From the NCBI GenBank assembly GCA_017521605.1, contig JAFXCD010000038.1:1-35687 (forward strand): a stretch of 35,687 bases of DNA. Direction: 5' to 3'. The translations under genes were made by a program, and so were the position numbers. The notes below the pieces were generated by a model. It saw only the letters and a program-made list of their open reading frames with translations. It had not been told where the DNA came from and did not search any database. How positions within the stretch are numbered: the stretch's first letter is position 1; each line of letters begins with the position of its first letter. Source of the DNA: Lachnospiraceae bacterium. GTDB lineage: Bacteria > Bacillota > Clostridia > Lachnospirales > Lachnospiraceae. This document shows, piece after piece, positions 31,159 to 35,687 of the stretch.

Positions 31159-32001
31159 ATGGCACCTCATTATGAAGCCATACACTGGCTGAACTACAGC
31201 TCCTATGAAGATTTAAGATTCTACGAAATCGGTCACCAGAAATGTGAGCCGGACTATGATTTCGGCCCAATTATCCGGGATAAATATATCCTGCACTATG
31301 TGGTGAAAGGAAAGGGCCGACTGGAAATGGATGGCCAGGTTTTCCCTGTGGAAAGCAAACAGGCCTTTGTGATTCCTGCCGACGTTCTAAGCTATTATCA
31401 GGCGGATACTGCTGAGCCTTGGGAATACATCTGGCTTCAGTTCCACGGTCCCAAAGCCGTGGAAATCCTGCAAAAGGCCGGACTAACCCGCAAGACTCCC
31501 GTATTTGTTCCAACGGACGACTGCAGAGAGCTTGAAAACTGCTTATTTACTATGCTGGATAAGCCTTTTAGCGAATACGCCACCATGGGCAAGCTTTATG
31601 AATTTTTTCAACAGCTGATTACCTTGTCCGCGTATTCAAACGCCTATACCCCAAAAGAAGAGCCGGGACTACATTATGTACGCACCGTCATTCAATATAT
31701 CCACGAAAAATACTCAGAGCCCATACACATACAGGAAATTGCCGATTATTGCGGTCTGGATCGCTCCTATTTAGGCAAAATATTCAAAACGGCCACGGGA
31801 CAGACACCACAGAAATATCTTATGGAACACCGCATAAAGCGTGCCAGGGAACTACTTCTGGAAACGGATTTACCCATACGACACGTAGGCTTCTCAGTGG
31901 GTTACAATGACCCCTTGGCTTTTTCCAAAGTGTTTAAGCAGGAAACCGGCTTTTCGCCCAGTGAATATCGTATAAACATAAAACAAGGAACCATTCCATA
32001 A
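31159..32001 (+). CDS. AraC-family transcriptional regulator
   Basis: A 280-aa regulator: N-terminal cupin-like effector domain (about 15-145, ILHYVVKGKGRLEMDGQ) and C-terminal double helix-turn-helix (about 180-275; IQEIADYCGLDRSYLGKIFK and HVGFSVGYNDPLAFSKVFKQ). Cupin AraC regulators of this size usually sense sugars and activate glycoside hydrolase or transporter genes. The GH27 operon 3 kb away is the closest carbohydrate target, though that is inference. GGGAGG supports the start. The stop codon is inside the terminator stem. Confidence 0.9.
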   Translation: MAPHYEAIHWLNYSSYEDLRFYEIGHQKCEPDYDFGPIIRDKYILHYVVKGKGRLEMDGQVFPVESKQAFVIPADVLSYYQADTAEPWEYIWLQFHGPKAVEILQKAGLTRKTPVFVPTDDCRELENCLFTMLDKPFSEYATMGKLYEFFQQLITLSAYSNAYTPKEEPGLHYVRTVIQYIHEKYSEPIHIQEIADYCGLDRSYLGKIFKTATGQTPQKYLMEHRIKRARELLLETDLPIRHVGFSVGYNDPLAFSKVFKQETGFSPSEYRINIKQGTIP

Positions 32002-32014
32002 AATGGTTCCTTTT
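31985..32014. terminator. Bidirectional terminator between AraC and exonuclease genes
   Basis: A perfect 11-bp stem (AAGGAACCATT with AATGGTTCCTT), 6-nt loop, TTTT after it on the plus strand and TTGTTTT on the minus strand. It overlaps both stop codons of the convergent genes. Confidence 0.85.
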
Positions 32015-32714
32015 ATCTTCCATACTTCTCATAAATCTTGTCTGTGTACCTGCTGGCCTCACTGCGACTCAGCTTCTCCACATCATAATCCACAGCTAAC
32101 TGATGCTGCTCTATCAGCTTGTTCAACCGTTCCTTCTGGGCCTTGGTGGCCGGTGTCTCCTTCTTCGCTGCATAGTGCAAGGTCTGTGGTTCAAATATGC
32201 GACTATCCTTTTCATAAAACTCTTCTGCCAGCTTCTGATACAAAACGTGCGTGGCTTCCGCGTCTGCATAGGCACGATGGGCCACATGGGGAATCTCATA
32301 GTATTTACACAGATATTCCAAAGAACGCTTTTCCAACTGGGGTAAAAAGCATCTGGCAATCCTAAGGGTATCGATGCCTTGCTTCTCCAAGGTCAACTTC
32401 TGATTTACCGCTGCCTTTTTCAGGAACGAATAGTCAAACAGTACCCGATGTCCCAGCAGGGGCAAATCCTCCAAAAACTCCAGAAGCCCGGGTAAAATCG
32501 TTGTAATCTCTTCCGCTTCGTTCACCTGCTCCTGGGTAATGCCGGTCAGCTCTACGATACGTTCCTCCAGCTTCCGCCCCGGGTTCACATAGGTGGAAAA
32601 GGTATCCACAACCTTGCCATCCCGTACCTTTACCACGCCGATTTCTATGATTTTGTCCAGCTTGGGATTCAGTCCCGTGGTTTCCAAATCTATACACACA
32701 TAGGAGTTAATCAT
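32013..32714 (-). CDS. DnaQ-like 3'-5' exonuclease (DEDDh)
   Basis: A 233-aa protein of the DnaQ/PolC-epsilon exonuclease fold: ExoI CIDLETTG (D9, E11), ExoII GHRVLFDYSFL (D94), ExoIII HRAYADAEAT (H146, D151). All DEDDh residues are present. About 60 extra residues at the end (TPATKAQKERLNKLIEQHQLAVDYDVEKLSRSEASRYTDKI) form a helix-rich module resembling the DUF3072-like end seen on some Firmicutes exonucleases. It acts on 3' ends of DNA or RNA in repair or turnover. GGAG precedes the ATG; 15 nt separates it from nth in the same operon. Confidence 0.9.
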   Translation of the reverse strand: MINSYVCIDLETTGLNPKLDKIIEIGVVKVRDGKVVDTFSTYVNPGRKLEERIVELTGITQEQVNEAEEITTILPGLLEFLEDLPLLGHRVLFDYSFLKKAAVNQKLTLEKQGIDTLRIARCFLPQLEKRSLEYLCKYYEIPHVAHRAYADAEATHVLYQKLAEEFYEKDSRIFEPQTLHYAAKKETPATKAQKERLNKLIEQHQLAVDYDVEKLSRSEASRYTDKIYEKYGR

Positions 32715-32729
32715 CTTCGTCTCCGTTCC

Positions 32730-33401
32730 TTATTTTTTTCCGTTGGCTTTCCCTTTGCCCTTTGTTGCTTTCATCCGCTTCTCATAATCCGGACACAGAT
32801 GCTGCAAAAAGCACTCCTCACATTTGGGCGTAGGAGCCTTACAAATGGTACGTCCGAAGGTAATAATATGGATATTCCAAAGAATCCAATGATCCTTAGG
32901 CAGCTCCTTCATGAGCTCCATCTCCGCTTTCACCGGGTCATCGCTTTTGCTTACCCCGAGCTTCTTGGAAATCCGCTTCACATGGGTATCCACCACGATG
33001 CTGGGCTCATGAAAAATGTTACCACGGATTACATTGGCCGTCTTTCTGCCCACACCGGCTAACGCCGTCAGCTCCTCGATAGAGCTCGGCACCTCGCCGC
33101 CATGGCGCTCTAACAGCTGATTACAGCAGGCGATAATATTCTTCGCCTTGTTATGAAAAAAACCTGTGGAATGGATGTCCTGCTCCAACTCCTTCAAGTC
33201 CGCCTTCGCAAAATCCTCCACACTTCTGTACTTCTGAAACAAATCCTTCGTCACAATATTGACACGTGCGTCAGTACACTGGGCACTAAGCATGGTGGCA
33301 ATCAATAGCTGCCAGGCATTCTCATGCTTTAAATAACAACGATACTCTGTGCCATACTGGGCATCCAGAGCCGCCAAGATTTCTCCCGTTCGCTTTTTCA
33401 T
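32730..33401 (-). CDS. nth: Endonuclease III (DNA glycosylase/AP lyase)
   Basis: A 223-aa Nth of the usual size. Catalytic K120 (GVGRKTANV, helix-hairpin-helix) and D138 (VVDTHVKR) sit at the same numbers as in E. coli Nth. The C-terminal [4Fe-4S] ligands C187, C194, C197 and C203 follow the C-x6-C-x2-C-x5-C pattern. It removes oxidised pyrimidines and nicks abasic sites. The start at 33401 follows AGGAGG; longer in-frame starts extend into the preceding gene. Basic tail (MKATKGKGKANGKK). Cotranscribed with the exonuclease, forming a DNA-repair pair. Confidence 0.96.
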   Translation of the reverse strand: MKKRTGEILAALDAQYGTEYRCYLKHENAWQLLIATMLSAQCTDARVNIVTKDLFQKYRSVEDFAKADLKELEQDIHSTGFFHNKAKNIIACCNQLLERHGGEVPSSIEELTALAGVGRKTANVIRGNIFHEPSIVVDTHVKRISKKLGVSKSDDPVKAEMELMKELPKDHWILWNIHIITFGRTICKAPTPKCEECFLQHLCPDYEKRMKATKGKGKANGKK

Positions 33402-33418
33402 AATATCCTCCTGCACAC

Positions 33419-33435
33419 CACAAGCAATGCTTGTG
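33419..33435 (-). other. Small intercistronic hairpin
   Basis: On the minus strand CACAAGC-ATT-GCTTGTG, a perfect 7-bp stem with a 3-nt loop in the 40-nt gap between the metallopeptidase stop and nth. There is no T tract, so mRNA processing or differential stability is likelier than termination. Confidence 0.5.
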
Positions 33436-33441
33436 ATACTG

Positions 33442-34362
33442 CTAAATAGAAAGTGCACAAATATCCTTCACCAACTGCTGTAGTCTTTCATGCCACTGAG
33501 CCGGAAGCTCAAATACAGACAATAGTATCTCTTCTGTCATAATAGGACCGCCGCTTTCTGCTTCCGGGGACAAAAAGTACAAATACTCCTCCAAATCCTC
33601 TGGGCAAAGTGCCTTAATCAGATAATAATCAAATAAGAGCACCACATACTCTGAGAAAGTATGACTTCCATCCTCCATGTTGATATTCTGCTGAAGCATT
33701 CCATCCGTAAACTGATGAGTGTACTCATGAAGAAGCTGCAAAAAGGTCATTTTGTACTCCTTTTCCTCTTCTACAAAAGGTACGATAGCTGAGAAAGCAT
33801 CATAGTATCCCAAACCTCTTCCGTTGCCGGTTATACTGTAGGAAATGCCTGCTATGGCTCTGGACTTTTGAAAGTAACTACCTAATACTTTATACTTTCC
33901 CCATTCTTTTGTCAAATAAGCCTCCAGCCTGGCACGTTCCTTTTCACTCCTATCATACATGTCCTTCCAATAGGCTTCATAAAAGAGTGCTTCCTTCTGC
34001 AATAATTCCAAAAAAGGATACACAAAACATTCTTTATCTTCGGCGGTAAAATAGGGATGCTGCTCCATCGCATACTTTAAAACGTTTAAATCCGGGCAAC
34101 CAAAGCCCAGGAAGTTCACCATCATCAACCTGTCAAAATGAGCATTGTAATACTCTGCCAACTGCCCCATGGCCTCTGTAATATTCTCAAACTGTCCGCT
34201 TTTTGCCTCCCGAATCTTAACTATATACTCTTCCGAATACAAATTGGAAGGATTGTTTACCGGCATGTGTGCCAGCATATGATATACCAAATCCAATACA
34301 TAAGAATACATAAATTCCACTTTCACTACTCCTCCATCCTCTCTAAAGTTATTCGTTTCCAT
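33442..34362 (-). CDS. HExxH (gluzincin-like) metallopeptidase
   Basis: A 306-aa protein with zinc-binding HEYTH (H212, E213, H216) in LLHEYTHQFTDGML and a candidate third ligand E238 in SHTFSEYVVLLFDYYL. Together they give the HExxH-x21-E layout of gluzincins. The N-terminal 200 residues are helical and acidic and not otherwise recognised. No signal peptide or membrane helix, so cytosolic. The start (GGAGG 7-8 nt upstream) overlaps the end of an XRE-type regulator gene by 14 nt. This recalls regulator/protease pairs such as ImmR/ImmA, but the fold and protease family appear different. Substrate unknown. Confidence 0.7.
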   Translation of the reverse strand: METNNFREDGGVVKVEFMYSYVLDLVYHMLAHMPVNNPSNLYSEEYIVKIREAKSGQFENITEAMGQLAEYYNAHFDRLMMVNFLGFGCPDLNVLKYAMEQHPYFTAEDKECFVYPFLELLQKEALFYEAYWKDMYDRSEKERARLEAYLTKEWGKYKVLGSYFQKSRAIAGISYSITGNGRGLGYYDAFSAIVPFVEEEKEYKMTFLQLLHEYTHQFTDGMLQQNINMEDGSHTFSEYVVLLFDYYLIKALCPEDLEEYLYFLSPEAESGGPIMTEEILLSVFELPAQWHERLQQLVKDICALSI

Positions 34363-35443
34363 GCTTTAACTCCTCCCAGACTTGCTTCACAAATGCTACT
34401 GCTTCTGATAAAGGTTCCTTTTGAAATACCTGATTTTCCACCGCTTCCACAGCCGTATTTCCCAAACTGTCAAAGAAACTTAGGTTCTCTTGTTCCTCAT
34501 TCAAAAAACGGATTCCCTTTAAGCGATAAACCGGTGCCTCATCAAACTGCTTTGCCTGTATGTAAGCCTTTTCTATTACCTCTTTGGCCGTTTCCAAACA
34601 TCCTACCGACGCTTTGCATACTCCATACTGAACTAAAAATACAGCCTTAAGCTTATCCGTATAGGCTATTTCGCTACTTTTCTTTATACTATCCAGAAAG
34701 TTACATGCCCACAACGCCGCTTCTGCTGCCCTTTCATCTCCTTGCTGACCATACATGCTAATCAGTCCGGTCATGGTAAACTGCACTTGGCGAAAAAAAT
34801 CCGTAAATGCCTGAAACAAATAGGGTTCTGCCTCCTTAGATTGATGCAACTCTGCAGCATGCAGGAAACCAATGATGGCACTATTTACATGGCAAACATT
34901 ATTTCGTTTTAACATCTCCAATGCTCCGGTCATATCTCCCTTCATCATACAGTTATTGGCAATCTGATTGTAAATACTGACTTCACTAATGCCCCTATCC
35001 TGATTCTGATACAGTAGCGGTATGGCTCTTCGAAATAATTCATTGGACCGTTCAATGGTCTGCTTATCCCTAGCCTCAGTGAATTTCAACTGATACATTA
35101 CGGCTCCGCTGTAAACCACCTCGAAATAGTTAGGATACCTCTGCAGGGCTTTCTCCACTTCCTTTTCCGCACCTTCGAAGTCCTTGTTTGTAGTGCATTG
35201 TTGTATTCTGATAACACAGTCACGGATGCTGTCGTGCTGCTGTTCATATCCCAGCAATGCATCTACGGACATCTCAAAGAATTCCGCAATCTCCACTAAC
35301 ATCCTAATCTCCGGCATGGATAAACCCACTTCCCATTTATACACCGCTCCTACGGTCACCCCTAAGGCTTCTGCAAGTTGCTCTTGAGTGAGAGACCTGG
35401 ATTTTCTTAAGGTTTTAATGTTCTCTGCTATTTTTATCTGCAT
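34349..35443 (-). CDS. XRE-family HTH regulator with TPR-like C-terminus
   Basis: A 364-aa protein: HTH_3 domain at residues 7-60 (LTQEQLAEALGVTVGAVYKWE), then an all-helical region (about 75-360) with degenerate TPR-like helix pairs (DFEGAEKEVEKALQRYPNYFEVVYSGA; GDMTGALEMLKRNNV). This resembles peptide- or partner-sensing regulators of the Rap/Rgg-like type, though no family can be named. AAGGAG precedes the ATG. The gene overlaps the downstream metallopeptidase by 14 nt, so the two are translated together. Promoter at 35469-35496. Confidence 0.85.
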   Translation of the reverse strand: MQIKIAENIKTLRKSRSLTQEQLAEALGVTVGAVYKWEVGLSMPEIRMLVEIAEFFEMSVDALLGYEQQHDSIRDCVIRIQQCTTNKDFEGAEKEVEKALQRYPNYFEVVYSGAVMYQLKFTEARDKQTIERSNELFRRAIPLLYQNQDRGISEVSIYNQIANNCMMKGDMTGALEMLKRNNVCHVNSAIIGFLHAAELHQSKEAEPYLFQAFTDFFRQVQFTMTGLISMYGQQGDERAAEAALWACNFLDSIKKSSEIAYTDKLKAVFLVQYGVCKASVGCLETAKEVIEKAYIQAKQFDEAPVYRLKGIRFLNEEQENLSFFDSLGNTAVEAVENQVFQKEPLSEAVAFVKQVWEELKHGNE

Positions 35444-35468
35444 CCATTTGCACTCCTTCTTTTTCTTC

Positions 35469-35496
35469 TTAATACCAGTTTAGCACCTTAACGCAA
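35469..35496 (-). promoter_or_regulatory. Possible promoter of the XRE/metallopeptidase operon
   Basis: Minus-strand -35 TTGCGT (35491-35496), 16-bp spacer, extended -10 TGG-TATTAA (35469-35474). The -35 overlaps the T tract of the preceding gene's terminator. Confidence 0.45.
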
Positions 35497-35537
35497 AAAT
35501 TGGAACACACTAATGATACATTTGTGTTGTTCCAATT
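35494..35537 (-). terminator. Terminator of the partial gene at the window edge
   Basis: On the minus strand AATTGGAACAACAC pairs with GTGTGTTCCAATT (13 bp with one bulge), 13-nt loop, followed by TTTTT. The inverted repeat could also serve as an operator for the XRE regulator. Confidence 0.75.
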
Positions 35538-35570
35538 TCTACCAACGGTATGGGTCATATGACAAATATC

Positions 35571-35687
35571 TTAAAACTGAATATATAAATATCCATCCTC
35601 AAATCTAGCTCCTACAATCTCTTTTTCTGCAAATTCAATTGGTATTGGAAACTTTCGGCTTTCATTCCTAACGCCTACCACCAACTC
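35571..35687 (-). CDS. 3' end of a gene cut by the window (HSP20-like tail)
   Basis: An open minus-strand frame enters from the right edge and runs 38 codons to a TAA, followed by a terminator. The C-terminus reads SRKFPIPIEFAEKEIVGARF, then EDGYLYIQF. The spacing F-x-x-P, then I-x-A and G-x-L-x-I resembles the last strands of alpha-crystallin/HSP20 domains, but other beta-sandwich folds would look alike. The 5' part is outside the window. Confidence 0.5.
   Translation of the reverse strand, partial: ELVVGVRNESRKFPIPIEFAEKEIVGARFEDGYLYIQF

Overview
The window looks like chromosomal DNA from a Gram-positive anaerobe of the Clostridia, most likely Lachnospiraceae. The evidence is moderately AT-rich DNA, strong AGGAGG-type ribosome binding sites, textbook sigma-A promoters (TTGACA-17-TATAAT), MecA, a VanW-domain protein, GH3 and GH27 glycosidases, and several small or membrane protein families that I associate with gut Lachnospiraceae. 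Genus and species cannot be assigned from sequence alone. No rRNA, CRISPR array, prophage or intact transposon is visible.

Layout. (1) 1-1733: tRNA-Lys(CTT), then an operon of a heavy-metal-permease-like protein and a Fur-family repressor, with a perfect 13-bp inverted repeat just downstream of its promoter. (2) 1722-6056: a three-gene operon, rRNA methyltransferase-like > aldo/keto reductase > GH3 beta-glucosidase. (3) 6096-7248: divergent tRNA-Pro(CGG) with full promoter and terminator, then mecA. (4) 7266-14886: an envelope-stress-like block, read right to left: two tandem esterases, an OmpR-type response regulator, a short histidine kinase, an ABC ATPase, two paralogous ABC-2 permeases and a membrane-anchored S41 peptidase. 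Spaced TTTAAGAA-type repeats lie upstream of the ABC genes. (5) 14887-18483: an island-like segment holding one giant Sel1-repeat gene. It is flanked by broken coding remnants (one faintly relaxase-like) and by two similar hairpins.

(6) 18484-25191: a long minus-strand gene run, 35-aa membrane peptide > VanW protein > AIR-synthase-like > Lrp-type regulator > aminotransferase > polytopic membrane protein > trmL. It diverges from a membrane-anchored protein of unknown function. (7) 25857-28801: plus-strand GH27 pair and a CxxC/CxxC mini-protein behind a promoter with an internal palindrome. (8) 28825-32014: a hypothetical double-anchored membrane protein (minus), an SPFH/Arc pair, and an AraC regulator whose promoter lies inside the preceding terminator. 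(9) 32013-35687: minus-strand XRE/TPR regulator > HExxH metallopeptidase > nth > DnaQ-like exonuclease, and the 3' end of one more gene at the window edge.

How the genes fit together. Carbohydrate use is represented by GH3, two GH27, AKR, esterases and AraC. Envelope homeostasis is represented by the two-component system with its LanFEG-like transporter, S41 peptidase, VanW and SPFH proteins. The most interesting candidates for undescribed biology are the Sel1 gene with its remnant flanks, the overlapping XRE/metallopeptidase pair, the tiny membrane peptide ahead of the VanW gene, and the SPFH-Arc pair with its duplicated TGATATCA operator. Many start codons given here are shorter than the longest open frame, because ribosome binding sites support the internal start. 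All family assignments are from motif reading, without database searches.
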